Of a DNA stretch of 40,133 bases, positions 7,114 through 14,338 are shown piece after piece. Position numbers and translations under genes: made by a program. The first letter of the stretch is position 1; the number at the start of each line of letters is the position of its first letter. The notes under the pieces are model-generated. The model saw only the letters and a program-made list of their open reading frames with translations, did not search any database and was not told the DNA's origin. Origin of the DNA: Pseudomonas gessardii (GTDB lineage Bacteria; Pseudomonadota; Gammaproteobacteria; Pseudomonadales; Pseudomonadaceae); contig NZ_MNPU01000055.1 in assembly GCF_001983165.1 (NCBI RefSeq), forward strand, positions 1-40,133, read 5' to 3'.

Positions 7114-7578
7114 ATGCACCTCACCCGTTTAAGCGCCCTGGCGGCAATGATGATGATCAGCGGCTTGGCTAGCGCCGAAGTCCGTATCGAAGGCCCGGTG
7201 GAGTTCGGCGTGTTTGAAGGCCCGACAGCCCAGTTGCAGTCGGGCGAGCGCGTATTGCGCCGCAGCAACGAACAGATCCAGGCCACTACTGTGGTGCCGG
7301 CCAGGCTGGGCACCAAGTTTGGCCTGCGTTACCAGTTGCTTGGCAAGGTCGCCGAAGATACGCCACTGACCTTGCTCTACTTCACCCCCGGCATCCGCAC
7401 AGCCGATGGCCAGCGGCATGACAAATTTGAAGTGACCCAGAAATTGGTGCCCGGTGCGCCCCAGGACGTGATGGCCTACGAGTTCACCGAAAGCTACGAA
7501 GTGGTGCCGGGCGAGTGGCGATTCATGGTGTTCCAGGGTGATCGCCTGCTGACACAGAAGAGCTTCACCGTGCGCTGA
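7114..7578 (+). CDS. DUF3859 family exported protein
   Basis: Predicted 154-residue exported protein with a signal peptide (MHLTRLSALAAMMMISGLASA, cleavage after ASA). The remainder is beta-rich and resembles DUF3859 (VPARLGTKFGLRYQLLGK near the middle, then a C-terminal W-R-F-M-V-F-Q-G-D strand). No catalytic residues or cysteines are evident, so a structural or binding role is likelier than an enzyme. A CAAGGAG ribosome site lies just before the ATG. It follows the exported amidohydrolase in the same direction and may share its transcript; no function is known to me. Confidence 0.75.
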   Translation: MHLTRLSALAAMMMISGLASAEVRIEGPVEFGVFEGPTAQLQSGERVLRRSNEQIQATTVVPARLGTKFGLRYQLLGKVAEDTPLTLLYFTPGIRTADGQRHDKFEVTQKLVPGAPQDVMAYEFTESYEVVPGEWRFMVFQGDRLLTQKSFTVR

Positions 7579-7717
7579 GCAGCGACAGCATGGGTCAGGC
7601 AGCATAAAGGCGTTTTGATATCGCGTTTTGGTATTACGCAATTTCTGTCAGACGCCGATACCTTTCAAGAGCAACCCGCTGCAGGTGGATGCAGCGCTTT
7701 TGGAAGGAACCCGAGTA

Positions 7718-9343
7718 ATGAGTATCAGAAGTCTCAATATCGCTCCCCGTGCAGGCCTGGGTTTTGGAGTGTTGGCGTTGATGGTGTTTGTATTGGGTGG
7801 GTTCGCCTTGATGCAAATGGCCAATATGCGCGAGCAATCGGACCAAGTGGAGACCAACTGGCTGCCCAGCGTAATGGCGGCCGGCGAAATGAATCAGGAC
7901 CTGCTGCGGATACGGGCCCTGACGTTGCGCGTGTTGGTCAACCGCGACCCTCAGATGGTGGCGCAGAATGAGCAGAAAATCCTCGAGATCAAAAAACAGC
8001 TGCACGCCGCGCAGTTGCTGTATGAAGCCTTGATCATCCTGCCAGAAGACCAGGTGCTGTTCGACCGTTTCAAGGTGGAGCAGCAACAGTACCTGCAACG
8101 CCAGGAGCAGGTTATGGCGCTTTCCCGGCAGAATCAGCTGGAAGACGCGATCAAGGTGGTCAACGGCGAGATGAATCATCTGGCCGATACCCTGGCCGGC
8201 ACCCTGGGCGAACTGGTCACCCTCAATAAGGTCAGCGCCAACCAGGCGGCCACATTGGCCCAGCAAGTGTTCAGTCAATCGCGAATCTGGGTGATCGCCA
8301 TGATTGTCATGACGGCACTGATTACCGTCGGCCTGGCCCTGCTGTTGACCCGCAGCATTGTGCTGCCGCTGGCGCAGTCGGTGAGGGTCGCCCAGGGGGT
8401 GGCCAGTGGCGATTTGACCGGCGAGATTACCGTCAGCGGCAAGGACGAGCCCGCGCGTCTGCAACAGGCACTCAAGCGCATGCAGGAAAACCTGCGGGAG
8501 ACGATCCAGCGTATCTCCCAATCCTCCAGCCAATTGGCCTCTGCTTCCGAGGAGCTCAGTTCGGTCACCGAAGACGCCACCCGCGGCCTGCACCAGCAAA
8601 GCCAGGAAATCGAGCAGGCCGCCACCGCAGTCAATCAGATGACAGCCGCCGTGGAGGAGGTGGCCAGTAATGCCGTGGCCACCTCACAGGCTTCGCGCGA
8701 ATCCGATCGCATTGCCCAGCAGGGGCGCGAGCAGGTGCATCAGACGGTGCTGTCGATTGAGTCCCTGGCCGACGACGTGACCGCCAATGCCTCCCAGGTC
8801 GAGGACTTGGCGCAGAAGGTATACGGCATCAGCAAGGTGTTGGATGTGATCCGCTCGATTGCCGAACAAACCAACCTGCTGGCGCTCAATGCGGCCATCG
8901 AAGCTGCGCGGGCCGGCGAAGCCGGGCGTGGTTTTGCGGTGGTGGCCGATGAAGTGCGGGCCCTGGCCCATCGCACCCAGCAATCGACCGAGGAAATCGA
9001 GCAGATGATTGGCGGGATCCAGCAGGGTACTGATCAGGCGGTCAACTCGATGCAGCAAAGCAACAGTCGCGCACGGGCGACCTTGGGCATTGCCAAGTCG
9101 GCAGGCACTGCGCTGGAGGCAATTGCCTCGGCGTTTACCCTGATCAACGAGCGCAACCTGGTGATCGCCAGCGCCTCGGAGCAGCAGGCGGCGGTGGCGC
9201 GGGAGGTGGATCGCAACCTGATGAACATTCGTGAGCTGGCGATGCAGACGTCGGCGGGAGCTAATCAGACCAGCGCGGCGAGTCATGAGTTGTCGCGGTT
9301 GGCGGTGGATTTGAACACCATGGTGGCGCGGTTTTCGGTGTAG
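7718..9343 (+). CDS. Methyl-accepting chemotaxis protein, four-helix-bundle sensor
   Basis: Predicted 541-residue inner-membrane chemoreceptor that relays ligand binding to CheA/CheW. Order: TM1 at about residues 12-34, a helical periplasmic sensor of about 155 residues (35-188, size of a 4HB_MCP domain), TM2 at 189-211, HAMP, and a long cytoplasmic coiled coil. The signalling hairpin tip reads EQTNLLALNAAIEAARAGE, essentially invariant. No C-terminal CheR/CheB-tethering pentapeptide is present. The start at 7718 follows GGAAGGAA; an upstream in-frame start would add 30 implausible residues. Ligand is unknown. It is followed by a REPIN and the fabB terminator on the opposite strand. Confidence 0.95.
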   Translation: MSIRSLNIAPRAGLGFGVLALMVFVLGGFALMQMANMREQSDQVETNWLPSVMAAGEMNQDLLRIRALTLRVLVNRDPQMVAQNEQKILEIKKQLHAAQLLYEALIILPEDQVLFDRFKVEQQQYLQRQEQVMALSRQNQLEDAIKVVNGEMNHLADTLAGTLGELVTLNKVSANQAATLAQQVFSQSRIWVIAMIVMTALITVGLALLLTRSIVLPLAQSVRVAQGVASGDLTGEITVSGKDEPARLQQALKRMQENLRETIQRISQSSSQLASASEELSSVTEDATRGLHQQSQEIEQAATAVNQMTAAVEEVASNAVATSQASRESDRIAQQGREQVHQTVLSIESLADDVTANASQVEDLAQKVYGISKVLDVIRSIAEQTNLLALNAAIEAARAGEAGRGFAVVADEVRALAHRTQQSTEEIEQMIGGIQQGTDQAVNSMQQSNSRARATLGIAKSAGTALEAIASAFTLINERNLVIASASEQQAAVAREVDRNLMNIRELAMQTSAGANQTSAASHELSRLAVDLNTMVARFSV

Positions 9344-9348
9344 GGCTT

Positions 9349-9441
9349 TAGACCGAGTCGCCTTCATCGCGGGCAAGCCCCACATTTGAATGCGACCCAA
9401 TGTGGGAGCGGGCTTGCCCGCGATGAAGGCGACTCGGTCTA
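9349..9441. repeat. REPIN with extended 32-bp perfect arms
   Basis: Inverted GGGCTTGCCC-class REPs lie in arms 9349-9380 and 9410-9441 that are perfectly complementary over 32 bases, including the flank TAGACCGAGTCGCCTTC outside the usual REP core. The 29-base centre is partly paired as well (CACATT/AATGTG). It separates the chemoreceptor from the convergent fabB. Confidence 0.92.
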
Positions 9442-9460
9442 CTGGTAAACCCGGTCAAAA

Positions 9461-9489
9461 AAAACGCCCCGAACCAGTCGGGGCGTTTT
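9461..9489 (-). terminator. Terminator of the fabA-fabB operon (probably bidirectional)
   Basis: 12-bp stem AAAACGCCCCGA (9461-9472) / TCGGGGCGTTTT (9478-9489) with a 5-base loop. On the minus strand it is followed by a run of A on the plus strand (9457-9464), that is, a U-run in fabB mRNA. It lies 21 bases after the fabB stop. Confidence 0.92.
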
Positions 9490-9510
9490 CACATGATCAA
9501 CCTGCGGGGC

Positions 9511-10731
9511 TTACTTGCCCTGCCAGCGCTTCAGTACCAAGGTGGCATTGGTGCCACCGAAGCCGAAGCTGTTGCTCATGACCGTGTTGATGGTGGCATC
9601 TTCACGGGTCTTGGTCAGGATCGGCATATCAGCCACTGCGGGGTCCAGCTCTTCGATGTTGGCGGAGCCGGCCATGAAGTTGCCTTCCATCATCAGCAGG
9701 CAGTAGATCGCTTCGTGAACGCCGGCGGCGCCCAGGGAGTGACCCGACAGGCTCTTGGTAGAGCTGATGGCCGGAGCCTTGTCGCCGAATACCGCGCGCA
9801 CGCCTTCCATTTCCTTGGCATCGCCCACCGGAGTGGAGGTGCCATGGGTGTTCAGGTAATCGATAGGCGTATCCACAGTGGCCATGGCCATCTGCATGCA
9901 ACGGATGGCACCTTCGCCGCTTGGCGCAACCATGTCGTAGCCGTCGGAAGTAGCGCCGTAGCCGACGATTTCCGCATAGATCTTCGCGCCACGGGCCAGG
10001 GCGTGTTCCAGCTCCTCGACCACCACCATGCCGCCACCGCCGGCGATGACGAAACCGTCACGCTTGGCGTCGTAGGCACGGGAGGCTTTTTCCGGGGTTT
10101 CGTTGTACTGGGTGGACAGCGCGCCCATGGCGTCGAACAGGAACGATTGGCTCCAATGCTCTTCTTCACCGCCACCGGCAAACACGATGTCTTGCTTGCC
10201 CAACTGGATCTGCTCGACCGCGGTCCCAATGCAGTGGGCACTGGTGGCGCAGGCGGAGGAGATCGAGTAGTTCACGCCCTTGATCTGGAATGGCGTGGCC
10301 AGGCATGCGGAAACGGTGCTGCCCATGGTCCGCGTGACGCGGTACGGGCCAACGCGCTTGACGCCTTTCTCGCGCAGGATGTCCAGCGCTTCCATCTGGT
10401 TCAAGGTCGACGCGCCGCCGGAGCCGGCGATCAGGCCGGTGCGTACGTTGGACACCTGGTCGTCGCTCAGGCCGGAGTCGGCGATTGCGTCTTTCATGGC
10501 CAGGTAGGCATAAGCGGCGGCGTGGCCGACGAAGCGATAGATCTTGCGATCGATCAGCTCTTCGAGGGGGAGGTCGATGGAGCCGGAAACCTGGCTACGC
10601 AGACCCATTTCGGCATATTCCGGGTTGAAGCGGATGCCAGGGCGACTTGCACGCAGGTTAGCGGAGACGGTCTCTTTGTCATTGCCCAGGCACGAAACGA
10701 TGCCCAGACCAGTGATAACGACGCGGCGCAT
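9511..10731 (-). CDS. fabB: 3-oxoacyl-ACP synthase I (FabB)
   Basis: Encodes the 406-residue beta-ketoacyl-ACP synthase I, the condensing enzyme that elongates the cis-3-decenoyl-ACP made by FabA and is essential for unsaturated fatty acids. The Cys-His-His triad is intact: Cys161 (SSACATSAH), His296 (NTHGTSTPVGD) and His331 (SGHSLGAAG), with the Gly-rich C-terminus NSFGFGGTNATLVL. Length and N-terminus (MRRVVITGLG) are typical. It lies 11 bases after fabA and is co-transcribed with it, ending at a strong terminator. Regulation would act through the fabA promoter. Confidence 0.98.
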   Translation of the reverse strand: MRRVVITGLGIVSCLGNDKETVSANLRASRPGIRFNPEYAEMGLRSQVSGSIDLPLEELIDRKIYRFVGHAAAYAYLAMKDAIADSGLSDDQVSNVRTGLIAGSGGASTLNQMEALDILREKGVKRVGPYRVTRTMGSTVSACLATPFQIKGVNYSISSACATSAHCIGTAVEQIQLGKQDIVFAGGGEEEHWSQSFLFDAMGALSTQYNETPEKASRAYDAKRDGFVIAGGGGMVVVEELEHALARGAKIYAEIVGYGATSDGYDMVAPSGEGAIRCMQMAMATVDTPIDYLNTHGTSTPVGDAKEMEGVRAVFGDKAPAISSTKSLSGHSLGAAGVHEAIYCLLMMEGNFMAGSANIEELDPAVADMPILTKTREDATINTVMSNSFGFGGTNATLVLKRWQGK

Positions 10732-10742
10732 GCGGATAACCC

Positions 10743-11258
10743 TTAAAAGTTGTCAGTGGAAGTGAACACGCCGACGCGAAGGCCTTCGGCGGTATAGATC
10801 TCGCGACCGTCGACGCTCACCGAACCATCGGCGATGGCCAGGTTCAGCTTGCCCTTGAGGACGCGCTTGATTTGAATGTTGTAGGTGACTTTCTTGGCGG
10901 TCGGCAGGACCTGGCCAAAGAACTTCACTTCGCCCGAACCCAGGGCACGACCGCGACCTGGCAGGCCTTGCCAGCCGAGGAAGAAGCCGACCAGTTGCCA
11001 CATGGCATCAAGGCCCAGGCAGCCCGGCATCACCGGATCGCCTTCAAAATGGCAGGCGAAGAACCACAGGTCCGGGGTGATATCCAGCTCGGCGACCAAT
11101 TCACCTTTGCCGTACTTGCCACCCGCTTCGCTGATATGGGTGATGCGATCCACCATCAGCATGTTCGGGGCGGGCAGTTGCGCGTTACCTGGGCCGAACA
11201 GCTCACCGCGACTGCAGCGCAGCAGGTCTTCCCGGGTAAAGGCGTTTTGTTTGGTCAT
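10743..11258 (-). CDS. fabA: 3-hydroxydecanoyl-ACP dehydratase/isomerase (FabA)
   Basis: Encodes the 171-residue bifunctional dehydratase/isomerase that introduces the cis double bond at the ten-carbon stage of fatty acid synthesis. The catalytic pair is visible: His70 in FACHFEGDPVMPGC and Asp84 in LGLDAMWQL. A GAGGAG ribosome site precedes the ATG. fabA and fabB form the usual Pseudomonas operon. About 135 bases upstream lies an imperfect palindrome (11393-11408) in the place where, in P. aeruginosa, the acyl-CoA-sensing repressor DesT binds; whether DesT acts here is inferred. Confidence 0.98.
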   Translation of the reverse strand: MTKQNAFTREDLLRCSRGELFGPGNAQLPAPNMLMVDRITHISEAGGKYGKGELVAELDITPDLWFFACHFEGDPVMPGCLGLDAMWQLVGFFLGWQGLPGRGRALGSGEVKFFGQVLPTAKKVTYNIQIKRVLKGKLNLAIADGSVSVDGREIYTAEGLRVGVFTSTDNF

Positions 11259-11392
11259 GCGAGCTCCTCAATAATCCCATGCGGCAGGGCCGGGTAAATC
11301 TTCCCGACCGACTGAAGCGTGCTTGCCTCACGTCGGCAGCCTACAGGTAGACTATTGCGTTGTAGTGAAAGTCACAGCATCAAGGACATGAA

Positions 11393-11408
11393 TGTACACT
11401 TGTGCACT
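11393..11408 (-). promoter_or_regulatory. Candidate DesT-type operator upstream of fabA
   Basis: On the minus strand AGTGCAC-AA-GTGTACA forms an imperfect 7+2+7 palindrome, shaped like TetR-family operators. DesT represses fabAB in P. aeruginosa by binding upstream of fabA. The match is by eye and the exact consensus was not checked. Confidence 0.4.
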
Positions 11409-11506
11409 GAAATTTTAAACCGGACTCATTTATAGGCCCGCTCGGGTGCCTAAGACTGCCGCACTTTCGTCTTTCACGCCAGTCGGAGTTGGCTGATGCT
11501 GCCCAT

Positions 11507-13408
11507 CTAATGCACCCAGCGCTGTAGGATTTGCTGCAAATCCGTGCGTTTGAACGGCTTGGCCAGGTAATCGTTCATTCCGGCGGCCAGGCACGCCTCC
11601 CGATCGCCCTGTAGCGCATTGGCCGTGAGGGCAATGATCGGCAGATCGGCGCAGCCGGGTAACTGGCGGATCTGGCGGGTGGCTTCATAACCGTCGATCA
11701 CCGGCAGCCGGCAATCCATCAGGATCGCCGTGAAAATCAGGCTTTCGGCACTGCGAATCGCCTCGGCACCGTCGGTGGCGATGCTCACCTCGAACCCCAG
11801 GCTGCGCAACATGGCTTCGACCACGGTGCGGTTGACCGGGTTGTCCTCCACCAGCAACACATTGCGGCCTTCACCGGCGCTGGCCTTGTGCAGGGTGTCC
11901 GGGGCGATCTGCGGCAGGCTCTGCTGGTAGATCGCCAGGGGGATTTCCAGGGTGAACACCGAGCCCAGGCCTTCTTCGCTGTGGGCGCGCAAGGTGCCCC
12001 CCATGCGTTCGGCCAGGGTGCGGGCAATCGGCAGGCCCAGGCCGGTGCCGCCGTAACGCCTGGAGATCGAGCTGTCCGCCTGTTGAAAGGCGTCGAACAT
12101 CAGCTCCAGGCGCTCGGCCGAGATGCCAATCCCGGTGTCGCGCACGGTGCAGGTGAACCACAGCAGTTCATGGTCCAGGGTTTGCCAATGGGGCTCGATG
12201 CTGACCGTGCCCTGCTCGGTGAACTTCAGCGCATTGCCGATCAGGTTCACCAGGATCTGCCGGATCCGCGTCGGGTCGCCCTGTACGCGCAACGTGTCCA
12301 TGCCCGCTGGGATCGACAGCTCCAGGACCAGCCCGCGCTGTATGGCACTGTGCTGGAAGGCCTGGGCGCTGCTGTTGATCAGGTCCACCAGGTTGAACGG
12401 AATATGTTCAAGCTCCAGGGCCGCGCGTTCAATCCGCGAGAAGTCGAGGATATCGTTGATGACCTTGAGCAGGTGCTCGGTGGATTCCGAGGCCAGTGCG
12501 GCGTACTCGGTCTGCTCTTCGGTCATGTCCGTGGTTTCGAGCAATTGCAGCATGCCCAGCACGCCATTCATCGGGGTGCGCAGTTCATGGCTCATCATCG
12601 CCAGGAAGTCAGACTTGGCGTTGTTGGCGCGCTCGGCTTCCTCCCGTGTCTGGATCAACTGCGCCATGGCTTGCTGTTGTTCGCGGCTGGCGTGGTGCAG
12701 GCCTTCGGCCAGGTTGTTGATATGGCGGGACAGGTCGCCCAGTTCGGAGTCATCGACAATCGGCAGCGGGGTCTTGTAGTCACCCTGCTGGATCGCCTTG
12801 ACGGCATGGCCCATGGCGCTGATCGGTTGCGACAGGCTGGCGGCCAGGCGTCGTGCCAGCAGGAAGGTAAAGAGCAGGGCAAACAGCGCCAGGATCCCGG
12901 CCTTGAAGAGGATTTCCTGTTGGCGCTGGCTGAAAGCATCATTGGACATGCCGACGATCACCCGGCCCAGATAGTCGGCCCGTGGCGCCTTGGGCTGCGC
13001 GGTGCTGTCCTGGAAGAAGTCGTTGCCCAGCTGGATATGCTGCAGGCGGATCGGCGCCTGGAAAATTTTCACCGACAGCGAGCGGTCGTGTTTTTCCGAC
13101 GGCTGCTCGACATACACCAGGATGTTTTCCGCGCTGTCCTGGATTTCCAGGAAGCGCACATGGGGCGTGGCCAGGGTTGCCCGCAGCAGGCTGTCGAGCA
13201 CATCGTTGTTGCCGGAGATCACCCCGTACTCGGTGGCCGGGGCCAGTTGGTTGGCGATCAGTTGGCCGGTGTGGTCCAGTTCCTGGCGCAGGTCCTGGAT
13301 CCGCACGAAGGTAAAGAAGCTGATCAGCAGCAACGTCAGCAACAGGGCCGGGCCCAGGGTGATGATCTGGGTGCGGGTATTGATATCCCAGCGGCGACGC
13401 AAGGTCAT
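11507..13408 (-). CDS. Hybrid sensor histidine kinase, PA1611-like
   Basis: Predicted 633-residue inner-membrane hybrid kinase. Order: TM1 (about 15-35), periplasmic BarA-like sensor region (36-167, with the segment ATEYGVISGNNDVL), TM2 (168-190), HAMP, HisKA with His274 (MMSHELRTPMNGVLG), HATPase (N388/N392, DTGIG 424-428, GGTGLGL 453-459), and a C-terminal receiver with phospho-acceptor Asp565 and Lys617. There is no HPt domain, so phosphotransfer to a separate HPt is expected. In P. aeruginosa the fabB-fabA-PA1611...gpsA order is, to my recollection, the same, and PA1611 interacts with RetS and feeds HptB. The start overlaps the stop of the binding-protein gene (ATGA), making it the last gene of a three-gene operon. 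Confidence 0.93.
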   Translation of the reverse strand: MTLRRRWDINTRTQIITLGPALLLTLLLISFFTFVRIQDLRQELDHTGQLIANQLAPATEYGVISGNNDVLDSLLRATLATPHVRFLEIQDSAENILVYVEQPSEKHDRSLSVKIFQAPIRLQHIQLGNDFFQDSTAQPKAPRADYLGRVIVGMSNDAFSQRQQEILFKAGILALFALLFTFLLARRLAASLSQPISAMGHAVKAIQQGDYKTPLPIVDDSELGDLSRHINNLAEGLHHASREQQQAMAQLIQTREEAERANNAKSDFLAMMSHELRTPMNGVLGMLQLLETTDMTEEQTEYAALASESTEHLLKVINDILDFSRIERAALELEHIPFNLVDLINSSAQAFQHSAIQRGLVLELSIPAGMDTLRVQGDPTRIRQILVNLIGNALKFTEQGTVSIEPHWQTLDHELLWFTCTVRDTGIGISAERLELMFDAFQQADSSISRRYGGTGLGLPIARTLAERMGGTLRAHSEEGLGSVFTLEIPLAIYQQSLPQIAPDTLHKASAGEGRNVLLVEDNPVNRTVVEAMLRSLGFEVSIATDGAEAIRSAESLIFTAILMDCRLPVIDGYEATRQIRQLPGCADLPIIALTANALQGDREACLAAGMNDYLAKPFKRTDLQQILQRWVH

Positions 13409-14337
13409 GGCTGTTTCTCCCCTTCGGCCAATCGGGTCGCGACGGCGCTCTCGTCCACCTGTTCGATCCCCAGCGAGCGCGCCACTTGTGGGTTGCCCAC
13501 GACTTTGAAGTGTTCCGGGTACAGCGCGCGCGGCCAGCCGGCTGGCGGGTGATCGAGCAGGCGGTCAAGCACATCCAGCCAGTCGGCCTGGTCGCTGTAG
13601 GTGCTGGCCAGGCTGCCGGCCCGCACGAAGCCGGCGTTGGGCCCGATCAGCGGCAACTGCCTGGCGTAGCTGCTCAACAGCAGGTTTTTCACGGTCTTCG
13701 GGTTGTACAGCTGGGGATCATCCAGCCCCAGCAACACATCGCTGTTTTTGAACAGGCTCAGCAGAGGGCGGCTGTCATTGATGTTGCCCCAGTGCTGGGC
13801 GACGATTTCCAGGCCCAGGGCCGTCGCACGCTGGCGCAGCTCTGGCAGCAGGAATTGGCTGTCGCTGCCATAGAGCACGCCAATGCGCCGAGCCTGGGGC
13901 AGGATATTGGCGATCAGGCGCAACTGCCGGTCCAGGGGCGGGTCGCTCCACAGCAGGCTGATCTTGCCGGGCACATGGTTGCCCAGGCGCTCGCGGGCTT
14001 GCAGGCGGCTGATGCGCAACACCAGGGTGGCCGGGCCCTGGGTGTCCTGCAGGCGCCAGTCGAGGCTGGGCAGGTCCAGCAGGATCAAGCGGGTACTGGC
14101 CGGCAGTTGGCCGGGGGCCGGCATGTCTTGCAGGGCCTTGAAGCTGACGCTATCGGCAGGGCGCTGTTGTTGCAGGGCCTGGGTAAAGGCCTGCACACCG
14201 GGACCATCCTGGGCGGCGGTCAGCAGGATGTCGGCGCTCCACGCGGGCATGGCCAAGGCCAGGCTGGCGAGCAGCAGGCAGCGGCGCCAGAACCTGGTGG
14301 CAAAGAGGGCGGTCATCCTTGACTGGGCAGGGTTCAT
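13405..14337 (-). CDS. Periplasmic substrate-binding-like protein (ABC_sub_bind type)
   Basis: Predicted 310-residue exported protein; signal peptide core LLLASLALAMPAWSA, with cleavage near residue 35. The fold resembles the ABC_sub_bind (PF04392) class of periplasmic binding proteins: an RRIGVLYGSDS strand-loop at the second lobe, and DVLLGLDDPQLYNPKTVKNLLLSSY with a hinge-like LPLIGPNAGFVRAGSL. No permease or ATPase gene is near, so transport is unlikely. It sits between a TonB-dependent receptor (stop one base upstream of this start) and a hybrid kinase (ATGA overlap), suggesting that it presents a ligand to the kinase's periplasmic domain. A second start at 14316 is possible. Confidence 0.8.
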   Translation of the reverse strand: MNPAQSRMTALFATRFWRRCLLLASLALAMPAWSADILLTAAQDGPGVQAFTQALQQQRPADSVSFKALQDMPAPGQLPASTRLILLDLPSLDWRLQDTQGPATLVLRISRLQARERLGNHVPGKISLLWSDPPLDRQLRLIANILPQARRIGVLYGSDSQFLLPELRQRATALGLEIVAQHWGNINDSRPLLSLFKNSDVLLGLDDPQLYNPKTVKNLLLSSYARQLPLIGPNAGFVRAGSLASTYSDQADWLDVLDRLLDHPPAGWPRALYPEHFKVVGNPQVARSLGIEQVDESAVATRLAEGEKQP

Positions 14338-14338
14338 G

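Noticed and set aside
9493..10746. Plus-strand open frame opposite fabB
   Set aside because: fabB has all catalytic residues; the opposite frame has none of any family.
11888..13552. Plus-strand open frame opposite the hybrid kinase
   Set aside because: Antisense shadow of a well-supported kinase; no recognisable domain.
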